In this document: in pieces, positions 26,270 through 37,200 of the stretch
How the letters are laid out: every line of letters starts with the position of its first letter
Position numbering within the stretch: position 1 is the first letter of the stretch
Source of the DNA: JAXLWB01 sp046328715
GTDB taxonomy: Bacteria; Chloroflexota; Anaerolineae; Caldilineales; Caldilineaceae
NCBI GenBank assembly: GCA_046328715.1
Contig: JAXLWB010000006.1
Location: 224,260-288,259 of the forward strand
Direction: 5' to 3'
DNA length: 64,000 nucleotides
Made by a program: the position numbers and the translations under genes
The notes under the pieces: generated by a model
What the model was told of the DNA's origin: nothing
Seen by the model: the letters and a program-made list of their open reading frames with translations, nothing else
Database searches by the model: none

Positions 26270-29200
26270 ATGAACACGCAAAAATTCTTCGTCTTTCTCT
26301 TTGTTCTCGGTTCACTACTCGTAGCTCAGGCAGCTTTGTTATCAACACCGCTGTATGCCCAGGCCGAAGTAGACAGCGTCACCAAACATTTTTCGCTACC
26401 CGTAGTTCACTCAGGGACAGCGGTCAATGCGGCCAGCAGTGGCAATTGTGACGTGACAGCAACGCTCAATCTCCACCGCACCCAGCGGGTACAGGTGATC
26501 TACGAGTGGAGCAACTGTAGCAGCATCGTCACCGTTGACTGGGAGATTGTCTCAATTCAAAACGCCAGCGGTCAATTTACCACATTCAACGATCATGGCT
26601 CCACGTATCCCTATAACCAGATCTGGACTGCGTTGAACGCTGGCGACCGTGTGGCACTCCACACCCGCATCAACGGCGTCGATATGGGCGAAATTGCAAC
26701 CCAATACACAGGCAAGCCACCAGTTTGGGTCAAAATCAATACCCGCAGCGATGTCGCCAACCAACAATGTTTTCAATTCATCGGCGAAACCGATCCGTGG
26801 GCGAGCTTTAGCGCAGGTGACAAGAATTACACCCGCCATCTGAGCAGCGCACAATGGCAAACCGACTGGTTAGAAGGCCCCAACCAACCCACGGTCAACT
26901 GGCACGCCAAGTTTTACAAGGATGAAGCGATGACTGACTTGATCAACGAATACGAGTTCAACAATGTCGCCAATCCCTGTTACCAACCACCCGCCGTTTG
27001 CCAATCCGTTAGTGCTACACCTGCCAAGGGTTCGCAGATCAACAAGGAAGGCGAAACCGTGAACGTGACAGTCAACGCCCTCAATGCAAGCCAATATCGT
27101 ATCTTGGGTCCGAATGGTGAGGTGATTGTCGCCCCGAGTAGCAGCAACACCCTCTCCTTCCTGGCCAAACCGGATACGCATTATCAAATCGAGGTGCTTG
27201 GTTCGGGCAAAGATGCAACGTGGGTTTCCAGTGACGCCTGTCAGCTTGAATATACGCCACCGCCCCCTCCACCGCCAGCCACCTGCCAATCGCTTGATGC
27301 CACGCCAGTGAATCGGGCAGAGATCAACAAGGAAGGCGAAACCGTGAACGTAACAGTCAACGCTCTCAACGCAAATCAATACCGTATCTTGGGCCCGAAT
27401 GAGGTGACGTCGCCCGAGTACAGCAACGCACTCTTCTGGCCAAACCGGATACGCACTGGCTAAAATCAGAGGCGCTGTTCGGCAAAGATGCAACGGGTTT
27501 CCAGTGACGCCTGTCAGCTTGAATATCAGGCACCGCCCTCCGCCACCAGCCTCTGCCAATCGCTGATGCCGACGCCAGTGAATCGGGCAGAGATCAACAA
27601 GGGAAGGCGAAACTGTGAAGGTAACTGTTAACGCTCTAACGCAAATCATCACTGTATTCTCGGCCTGAATGGTGAGGTGATTGTCGCCCCGAGTAGCAGC
27701 AACAACACCCTCTCCTTCCTGGCCAAACCGGATACGCACTATCAAATCGAGGTGCTTGGTTCGGGCAAAGATGCAGCGTGGATCTCTAGCGAAGCTTGCC
27801 AGCTTGAATATCAGGCACCGCCTGCTCCTCCGCCAGCCCTCTGCCAATCGCTTGATGCCTCACCCATCAATGGCGCAGAGATCAAGAAGGAAGGTGAAAC
27901 CGTGCAGGTCACGGTCAACGCTCTCAACGCAAGCCAATACCGTATTCTCGGCCCGAATAGCGAAGTAGTTGTCGCCCCGAGCAGCAGCAACACCCTCTCC
28001 TTCTTGGCCAAACCGGATACGCACTACCAAATCGAGGTGCTTGGTTCGGGCAAAGATGCAGCGTGGATCTCTAGCGAAGCTTGCCAGCTTGAATATCAGG
28101 CACCGCCCCCACCGCCAGCCCTCTGCCAATCGCTTGATGCCACGCCAGTGAATCGGGCAACGATTCGCAAAGAAGGGCAGAACGCAACAGTGATGGTCAA
28201 GGCGCTCAATGCAATTCAATACCGTATTACGGGTCCGAATGGCGAGATCGTGGCGGGGCCTAGCAACCGTAACACCGTCTCCTTCTTGGCGAAGCCAGGG
28301 ATTCTCTACCAATTTGAGGTGACTGGTTCGGGCGAGCACTCGCAGTGGGTTTCGAGTCAGGATTGCGCACTGCTCTATTCCGTCGTCGATGAGCCGGATC
28401 CAGTCGATAGCGCCATCTGTCTCTCGATCGACAGCACGCTTGTCTCAGGCAGCCCCATTCCAAGTGAAGGACAGAAGGTCGAGGTGACCTGCCATGCCAT
28501 CAATGCCACTCTCTATCGTATTGTCGATGAAAACAATGTCGAGGTCGTCCCCCCAGGCTCCAGTCCGGTGATGCGCTTTCATGCCCTGCCCAACGTCACC
28601 TATCATGTCGAAGTGGCCAATCAAGAGCATCCTTGGAGCCGTCAGGCCAACCGCAATTGTAGCTTGCGCTTTGCCACCGTCGCTGTGCAATGCAGCCTGG
28701 AAGCCAGCCACTATGGCGACCCCATCGGTAAGAGCCGCATTACCACCTGGGTGGTGGACGAACAGCAAACCCGCCAACTCAGCCAACTCTCCATCAACAA
28801 GGTTGTGATCAACTGGGATAACGTCGCCACCGTAACCTATCCCACTGCTAACCAAAAGGGGCCGTGGCTGACGGGTCAACCTTTCGAACTGGTCTCGGAA
28901 CCAGAAGTGATGGATGTCGGCTTTGGCCGCTATATCTACGAAGCGTGGGTCTACGTCCAGGGTTTTGCCGAGCCAGCCTACTGCACCGCAACTGGCCACG
29001 CCCAGGATCACGACAACTTGATCCCCGACCCAGGTCCCTTTGCCAAAGCCAACCCGGAAGGCAAGTTCCAACGCAGCAGCGAACCAAGCCACCTCCCCAG
29101 CGTCGGTCAACTGCCCTTCGACGGCGGCAACGGCAGCGACAAGGTCGAGCTGATTCTGTGGGCCTTTGAAAAGCAAGGGCATGGCATCAATGCCAAGATC

Positions 29201-29710
29201 ACTGCCATCGCCAACGAAGGCAAACCAATCGCTCGCCTCGGCATGCAGAGTGTGAGCAACTATGTCAAGTTCGATGGTATTCCTGCCCGCGAAGGAATTG
29301 TCTACGGCTTCCAGATTGGCGAACATGGCCCGTGGAGCCCGCTCTTCTGCCCCGCACCCGACAGCAACCCGACGACGATCACCGTCTTCTGGGGTGCGGG
29401 TGGACAGACCTGGCTCTCCGACTATGCCGCCTACGGCGATTGCTGGTGGTTGACCGCCGCTGCTGCACTCAACGGTTGGGTGACGGTCGATGAAAAGGTA
29501 GCGACCTACAACGCTCTGCAACCCGTGATCAACTGGAACGGTCACCAGAACCTGGTCTTCTCGCTGGCCCAGGACAAGAACACCGGCCTCGGCCCTCGGA
29601 TGCAGGATAAGGTGATCGGTCTCCAGGCCCGTGAGTGGCAAGGCGAACTGATCCCGGCGGAGCGACCTCAGGACTTCGAGCAACGGATCGCCGAGTACGA
29701 ATCGAAGTAG
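26270..29710 (+). pseudogene. Exported beta-repeat protein, broken within one repeat unit
   Basis: ATG 26270 (AGGAGC upstream) opens a signal peptide ending LYAQAEVDS, followed by the phylum motif FSLPVV. After a unique domain, about 95-residue repeats begin with CQS at 26999, 27284, 27554, 27842 and 28124, plus a divergent one at 28418. Each unit reads INKEGETVNVTVNALNASQ, then YRILGPNGEV and SFLAKPDTHYQIEVLGSG, an Ig-like pattern ending in a Cys and a proline-rich link. The second unit stops at 27463 and the region 27395-27676 carries many small indels, yet the frame afterwards (open from 27677) is the original one. The last 430 residues form a unique region with CWWLTAAAALNGW. Without errors this would be one protein of about 1,146 residues. 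Function unknown; surface location inferred. Confidence 0.7.
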
Positions 29711-29757
29711 GATAAAAAAAGTACTATACAGAGAGCGCAGAGAGAATCCAGAGAATA

Positions 29758-29832
29758 ACACAACAACGAATGGAGCAAGGAACGAAGAGCATCCGACAAC
29801 GGATTCGTTCCTTGCTCCATTCGTTGTTGTGT
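29758..29832. terminator. Perfect 29-bp stem, bidirectional terminator
   Basis: Bases 29758-29786 (starting ACACAACAACGAATGG) are exactly complementary to 29804-29832, with a 17-base loop. The element lies between convergent genes ending at 29710 and 30010. The rest of the gap (29833-30009) holds nothing I recognise. Confidence 0.8.
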
Positions 29833-30009
29833 TTCGAGAGTTACTAACAGGGGTTACACGCAAGCTTTTAGCTTCTGATGTTGCTTTCTGTTCGTCGTAA
29901 CAAACGTCAGAGCGTCAGCGTTTCGCTTGCGTCCGGAATGCCGCCGACCTGTCCGCATAAGGAACGCAGCGCTCCCAGGGCAGATCACTACTCACTCTAT
30001 CTTGTGGCG

Positions 30010-30870
30010 TTATATTTTCACTGAATGTGGGCCAACGGCTGGACTGAAACAGTTGACTTCTGCTGGCACTCCGAGCCGTTTATCCTCATGCCATAACGCT
30101 GTAAGCTCTTCAAACGCTGGTTGCAAGGAGAGATGGGCTACGCGATCCAACCGCTGCTCCTCTTCCTGGGTTAACTCGCTGTTCGCATCGCCGTAACTCC
30201 ATTCATCCCAGCATAACATCTCCGTTTTGTGCAACGCTGCGATATCTAAAAGCAGCCTACCACGAATCACCCACCAGCCACTCACCTCAGGCACATGCGG
30301 GCCAAGCCCAAACCGTGCTGGGTCTGAACCCTCGTTGCGGCACAGTTGCCACGCTCTTCCTCCTGTGACAAAGGCACCGGGTGGCATGTCGAACAAGTCC
30401 ACCTCTGTGCGCAAGACACCAGCTAACTGTGGATCAAACTGCTGCCAGCGGCTTCCCGTCCACACCTCGACAATGACATGGTCTTCCCAATAGCCCTCGT
30501 GAAAATAGGTGCCAAAACCATAACGTAAGCGCGCTGGAATGTGGTGGTGGCGCAGGATGGCACAGGCGATCAAAGAGAAGTCGCGGCAGCAACCGATAAG
30601 GCGGCGCTCATAGGCGCGTGGTTCGTGCAAAGATCGCTTGTCTAAGGCGATGATGCGTTTGAGCATTTGCTCTAGCGTGCGTGTATCAATTTCGGGTATA
30701 CGTTCTTTGGGCGGTTGATAGCCAAAGAAGTGTTTGCCTGAGCGATAGTGATAGACCAACCCTTGGACGACACGGGCGACATCGGCAGATTGGCTGGGTA
30801 GCCCATTAAGCAGTGCATGGTAAACTCCTGGCTCTGTCACTGCGCTTTGTGTGGCATAACTCCATTGCAT
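30010..30870 (-). CDS. Transglutaminase-like domain protein
   Basis: 286 residues from ATG 30870, preceded by GCAAGGAGAGAGCC. The catalytic triad of the transglutaminase/protease superfamily is visible: Cys in RRLIGCCRDFSLIACAILR (near residue 110), His in EDHVIVEVW (near 148) and Asp in QQFDPQLAG (near 160). The hydrophobic helix after the Cys and the RLRYGFGTYF strand fit the fold. There is no signal peptide, so it is probably cytoplasmic. Relatives act as peptidases or amidases on peptides or cell-wall material, but the substrate cannot be read. It is a single gene; convergent with the repeat-protein gene and separated from the next gene by 355 bp. Confidence 0.85.
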   Translation of the reverse strand: MQWSYATQSAVTEPGVYHALLNGLPSQSADVARVVQGLVYHYRSGKHFFGYQPPKERIPEIDTRTLEQMLKRIIALDKRSLHEPRAYERRLIGCCRDFSLIACAILRHHHIPARLRYGFGTYFHEGYWEDHVIVEVWTGSRWQQFDPQLAGVLRTEVDLFDMPPGAFVTGGRAWQLCRNEGSDPARFGLGPHVPEVSGWWVIRGRLLLDIAALHKTEMLCWDEWSYGDANSELTQEEEQRLDRVAHLSLQPAFEELTALWHEDKRLGVPAEVNCFSPAVGPHSVKI

Positions 30871-31225
30871 GGCTCTCTCCTTGCAAAGCTGTAAATTTGT
30901 GTTGTCTGTTGATGTTCTTTTACTATCTCAACCCGTTGATTGCTTCATTTCAAAAGTAAAGAGCCACATTGTAGGAAAACGGTTACCTGGAGCGTAGCGA
31001 CAAAGAATGCCGACCACTTTGTGAACAGAATCCACGAAGTGGTCGGCACGACGGAGCGGTTGTTTGCGAGCCTGTCCTCGTAAAGAAAGAATCTTGGCTA
31101 GACAACGCAGGATTCTTCGCTCGAAAAAGCCCTCGCTCAGAATGACCGTTCTACTTTCTGCCAAAAGACTCAATTTTCAATGTGATCGATTCGGTACTTT
31201 GCCTGCCTTCGACATACTTCGATCC
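30871..31225. repeat. Intergenic stretch with hairpin and dispersed repeat
   Basis: GCCGACCACTTTGTG (31009-31023) pairs with CACGAAGTGGTCGGC (31033-31047) with one wobble, a strong hairpin on the 3' side of the giant minus-strand gene. A further repeat-like string (AGAATCTTGG facing AGGATTCTTC) is at 31088-31120. The promoter of the gene starting at 30870 should lie in the left part, but no clear consensus is visible. Confidence 0.5.
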
Positions 31226-34200
31226 CTACCGATTGATCAACGGCAGGAAGATTCGATTACTCGTTTCGATCTCCTCACTCCCATCGCCGACGGGTTCGGT
31301 CAAGTATTCTGCACCTGCCTCTTCGCCTGGAATCGCCATATCGATCACCGCTATATCATCGGTGCTAGCCCCGGTGACACCGAGGCGCTGCTCGAACTTG
31401 ATGATAGTCGAAGTTGGGTCGATCAGACCGACCAGCGCTAGGGTATCGCCCTTGCCTTCGAGCGGGCTGGCCGGGGTATCGCGCTCGTCGCCAGTAATAT
31501 CGAGCAAGAAGCGGGTGCTGCCCAGAATGGCCAATCCCACCGCATCGTTGCCATAGCCAGCCGCCAGACCGGCAAAGCGGGCTTGACCACTAGCGTTGCG
31601 CCAGCCGTTGCGCAGGGCAAGGGTCAACAGATCGTTGCCGGACCCAGCGCTGGCATTGCTGACCCCGTCGCCATCGAGCAGGGTGTCGTTGCCGTCACCG
31701 CCCAGCAGCAGGTCATAGTCACCTGTGCCGCCATTGAGCACGTCGTTGCCCTTGCCGCCATCCAGTAGGTCGTTGCCTGCAAAGCCTTGAATCAAGTCAT
31801 TGCCATCGCCAGCACAGAGCAGATCATTGCCGCCCTGGCCATCGATGGCATCGTTGCCAGCCAAGCCCAGAATCAGATCGGCGCCTGCCGTGCCGTTGAG
31901 CGTGTTGTTGCTCGCAGTTCCGACCTTGATCGTCCCGCTCCAGCCTGGGGCCACATAGCTGCCACCGGTCTTCTGGATGACGGTAAAACCACCACAAACC
32001 GCAATCACCGTACCGCGCTGCACAACCCAGGTATAGCTGGCCGGCGTCGCATCGACATTGCCGGCACTGTCCACCGCCTGCACCTGGAAGGTATGGCTGC
32101 CATCGGCCAGGGACGTGTAGGTTTTGGGCGATGTACAGGGTGCAAAGGTTGCGCTGTCCAAACGACAGACAAAGCTGGCCAGAGCCAGATTGTCTGTCCC
32201 GCTAAAGACAAAGCTGGCATCCGGGTTGGTGCTTGGGTTGGCGGGTGTGCTGACCAGGGTGGTCTCCGGTGCAATCTTGTCACCCGCTTTGACCACAATC
32301 GTCACGGTCGCCACGTTAGAACTCAGCAACCCGTCGTTGGCGACAAAGGTAAAGCTATCTGTGCCAAAGAATTTGCTGTCTGGGTTGTAGGTCAGGTTGG
32401 GCGGCGCACCCAACAGGAGACCATGAGCCGGGGTGCCCACCTGGTAGCCCAGGGGATCGGGATCGCTGGCTACCAAGGTTAAGGTTAGGGAGATATTCTC
32501 CGTGGTCGTCACCGTTTGACTATTGGCGACTGGTGCTGTGTTGGTGATTACCCAAACAAAGCGCGTGGCGGCACCCACGTTGCTGCCGTTGCGGGCACGC
32601 ACCTGGAAGCTATGCTCGCCGTAACTCAGGCTGCTGTAGGCGATTGGGCTGCTGCAAGCCGCAAAGGCACCCGCATCCAGGGCACAGTCGAAGGCGTTGC
32701 CGCTGCCAGTGAAGGCGAAGGTGGCGTTGCGACTGTTGCTTGGATTGGCCGGGCTGGCGGTCAGGGTCGCATCCAGAGCGCTGGCATTGATGGTCCAGGT
32801 GAATTCGGCTGGGGAGAGATCAACGTTACCGGCGCTGTCGATGGCACGGACACGGAAGGTATGGCTGCCTTTGCTCAGCTCGCTGTAACTTTGCGGAATG
32901 GCACAGGGCACAAAGGCTCCGCCGTCCAGTTGGCACTCAAAGGCCACGGTGCTGAGGGTGCCGGTGAAGACAAAGCTGGCACTGTTCGCTGCGCTGGGGT
33001 TGGCCGGGCCGCTGAGCAGAGTCGTCTCGGGTGGGGCAGCCGTTCCCAGATTGGTACCGATGGCTTGAGTTACCTGGCTGATGCGTCCGGCGCGGTCGAT
33101 GGCGCGCACGGTAATAGTGAGCGTACGTCCTTCGGGGTCGGTCACCGGCAGAGCAGTCTGCCATAGGCCATTGGCAAAGGCTGCATCCACGAACTCGCCG
33201 TTGCCTTCGCGAATCTGCACGGCAGCCAACCCGATGCTGTCGGTGGCCGTGCCATTGAAGCGCAGGATGTCGCTGCCCGCTTGCCAGGTGTCGGCGTTGG
33301 TCAGCGGCGCGGGGTCGATGGTGACGGTCGGCGATTGGGCGTCCAGCGTGAAGGTGACGGGGAAGTCGCTGCTCTGCGTTGCGCCCGCCCAATCGGTCGC
33401 CCGTGCCGTCAAGGTATGTTGCCCTTCGCTAATGCCGGTCAGGCTGAGGGTGCGCAGCGTACGGGTGATGGCTTCGCTCTGCGGTAAGGCCAAGCTCTGC
33501 ACAACCTGATTGTCGAGCGAGATCGTCACCGTCTTGAGCAGGGCGCTGGCTTCGGCGGCAACAGTCACATTGAGCGCGCCATTGGCGGCGACAAAGCTCT
33601 CCTGAGTCGGTGCCACGATTACTGCCTGCGGCTCACCCACCGCCGCGGCGTTGACAGTGACCTCCGCGCTTGCCGCATCTGCTGTGGCGACTGCATTAGT
33701 TGACGTCAGCGTGGCGCAGTGGCCGTAGTTGTCACAGGCGCGCACGGTGGCGGGTGGCACATTGATCGGCGACCAGTAGTAGACGCCGTTGAGCAAGCCG
33801 TTGACGATGGTGCGGTCGGGGAAGAGCGATTGCAGGGCCCCGTTGCTGTCGAAGTTGCGAGTGGGTGGATAGAAGGCATTGGCGGGGCAGTCAAAGCTGG
33901 CTTCATCCAGATAGCGGTCGCTGGCGCTGCAACTGATAAAGTTTTGATAGAGGAAGGCGATGGATGCCCGCCCCGCTGCCGCCGTCAGACGGGGTGGCAG
34001 CATGTCGATGACACCCCGCCAGACGTTGTCACTGCGCCGGAGATTGCCCTGGCTGTCGGTGGCGCGCAAATCGATCTGGTATTCGTTTTCCATGTCAGCG
34101 GGGAGGGGCAGACTCCAAGCGGTCGCATTTGCCCCGCGCTGGGCCAGGCTGGCTGGCAACCAGGTGCGGTTCAACTGCGCATCGGCCTGCTCGGCGGTGA

Positions 34201-37200
34201 TGTCGTTGGCGAGGGCTGCAATCTGTTCGACCGGGATAAAGGCGATTTCGAGCTTATCCACCCCTGCTGTACCGGTGTCCGTGACCAGACCGCCCAGCGT
34301 CAGCGTCGCTGTGATCAGCAGGCGGGTGGCATCTTGCTCATTGAGCGTTGCCGTGGGGCCGGTGACATCCAGCCGCAGGATGGCGCTGGCAGCGTCGTCT
34401 GCGGTCTGGTTGCCTACGGCATCGACGGCGCGCACGCTGACTGTGTAGATGCCAGTCGGGTCAAGCAGCGCCGGCGCAAAGGCATAATTCAGCGTCCAAT
34501 TGTTGCCGTTGAGGGTGGCTGGCTGCCAGTTGTTGCCGACGGCGTCGCCCTGACCTTGCAGCCGCACTTCGACCCCATTCGGGGCCAAACCGCTGCCGCT
34601 GTCGCTGGCCGTGCCGCTCAAGGGGGTGACCCACTGGTTGGCACTGTTGCGCGTCACCGTGGCAAAGGGCAGCGGTGGGGATGTGAGCGTCACCTGGGGC
34701 GGTGTGGCGTCAGCGCGCAGGGTGATGCTCGCACCCGGCGTCTCCACATTGCCCACCTGGTCAGTGGCGCGTGTCTGAATGGTGTAGAGGCCCTCGCCCA
34801 GGGTGAGATTATAGGCCCAAGTGGCGACGCCCGTGGCTGTCTGCCAGCCGCCGTTGTTGATCTGCACCTCCACACTGGCGACACCCGAGGTTGGATCGTC
34901 GGCGTTGCCGCCGATGGTCTGCACCTGGTTGCCCTGGATGACCTGATTGTTGGTCAGCCCGCTGATGGTGGAGGTGGGTTTGTCGCTGTCCACGACGACG
35001 GTCAGGCTGGCGCTGGCCGTGATTGGGCCGCCGCGCGTGTCGGGGATGCTGGCGTTGACTTTGCTCCATTGATAGTTGGTGACGCCGATACAATAGGCTT
35101 GGGCTCGCTGTTCGTAGATCGCTTGAATCGTGCTGGGCGTCAAGGCCGATTGGTAAAGCTGAAGATTGTCCAGTTGGAGCGCAGTGCCACCACCGCGCAG
35201 ACGGACAGTATTGAACATGGCGGGCGTGGCCGACCCGCTCGCCGTGGCAAGCGGGGTCGGCCCCCCGTCGACGTAGAGTGCCAGATCGCCATTCAGGCGG
35301 CGGGTGGCGACGAGCCAGTGCCATTGACCATCGTAGAGCGGGGTCGGGGACGCATTGCTGGCGCTGACCCCACCCGCGATGAATTGGACAGAGTTTACCT
35401 TGTTGCTGATACGGACACTAAAGCCATCGGGCTGGCCGGCAAAGGGATTAAAGCCGGATTGGACGATGAACTGGGTGGCGTCGCTGGTCGCACTCGCCTT
35501 GTACCAGAAGGCGACGGAAAACTCGCTACCCAGCGGGTTGGGGATATCCAAAACGTTATCGATACCGTCGAACTGCACCGAGGTATCCGAACTGGGAGCG
35601 CCAATCGCCCGTTGGGCCACGGTTGCGCCCGGATACCCCCCAGCGGGACAACTGCCGGTGGGACAGAAGGCGTTGTTGCCGCCGCGCACTGAACTATCAA
35701 CAAAGCTGCTGCTGCCTGGCAATTCCTCAAAACGTAGCTCGGCCACCGGCACGGCGTTGGGTGCCGGACAGGCCAGCGGCAGATCGGGGAGATTGGTCAC
35801 CACGGGTGGGATCAAATCGCCTGTGAGATCGGCGTTGTAGAGGCGGGTGACCTGGTAAGTGGTGACCATCCAGCCATTTACCAGCGGGTTGTACACAGCA
35901 CGCGGCGGCTGAACAGTGACGAACGAGCCACTATTGATCAGCCTAAACAGCAGGTCGGCCTTGATCAGGCTGGTCATCGCCCCCTGGTAGAGATAGGCGG
36001 CTACCGGAGAATTGGAAAAATAGGTTCGATAGAGTAAGAGGGTGCGCTTGTTGACCGGGTCATAGGCCAGGGTCGGTGCCCCGCTTTCATCCCATTCGGG
36101 TTCAAGCCCACCGGCCCCATTGTAGTTGGCGAGCGAACCGATCGCCGCACCGTTTGCATCCAGGGTGCCCGTATAGAAGGGCAGCAGCGTGCTACTGCGC
36201 GGCCGGATTGGTTTCCAGACCAGACCATAGCGGTCACCGAGCCAGGCCAGATCCAGTGCGATACTCGGAACAGTCTGCGGCGTGGTACGGGCGTTGTCGA
36301 TCAACTGTTCACCGCGGTTCAGTTCATTGCCATTCTGGTCATAGCGCACCCAGCGCAGGAAGGTCTGCAGGGTGGCAAGGGGTGTGTATTCATAGACGAC
36401 CAGGAAGTTGGTGCCATCGCTGGCCACTTGCGCATAAAACGAGTTAGGCGCAATATCATTGGGCAAGAAGGTGCGCTGTAATTGGCCAGCGGCATTCATC
36501 ACGGCCCCCAACACCCGGTCCGAGGGGCCGAAGATGCTGGTAAGATGATAATCCCAGACAGCGAGACAGATGCCACTTCGGTTACAGGCCACATCGACTG
36601 GATCGTCACCCATGAAGCTGCCACCGAATGTGTCCGAACTGGTGGTGAAGAGGGTGTTGGCTTGACCGCCGGGAAGCGTATTGGCCAGCGCACTGCCCAC
36701 GCCGCTGCGCCCACTGTTGCTGGAAGTCAGCGTGGCGATCAGATAGCTGTCCTGGCGGTCGGGCACCGACCAGGTTGACGCCATCCGTCGGGCGGTCTGG
36801 GCCGGGCTGCCCAGCGATTGGAAGGTGACCGGCTCCCAGGCGAGCGTGGCGGTGGCAATGGGTGCCAGGCGAGCGCGCACCTGGCTGCTGAGGGTGAGGG
36901 TCAGCGGCTGGGTGTTCGGCCCCGCCTGTGCGCTGAGGTTCGTCTGTTGGGTCACGGTCTGCGCGCCGCTAAAGGTCAGCGGGTTAAAAGGCAGGACGTA
37001 GGGGGCGGGCGAAAGGCCCAATTGGGCGGGCACGGTTACATTGAGCACACTCGGGGCCAAGGCCGTGCGTGCCACCACGGTAGTCGTATAGATCAAACTT
37101 TGGCCCGGAGCGACGTAGCGTTTGTCGCTGGCGGTGTAGATGGCCAGCGGCGGGGTGTTGGCCAGGTTGGGGTTGTAGGGCACATTTTGATCGTCCAGCC

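Noticed and set aside
28445..29863. Minus-strand open frame of 472 codons
   Set aside because: Opposes the conserved C-terminal part of the repeat protein and overlaps its terminator; no recognisable protein features.
33719..35692. Long plus-strand open frame (657 codons) opposite the giant gene
   Set aside because: It is antisense to a well-supported coding region with clear domains and shows no family motif of its own; a product of high GC at third positions.
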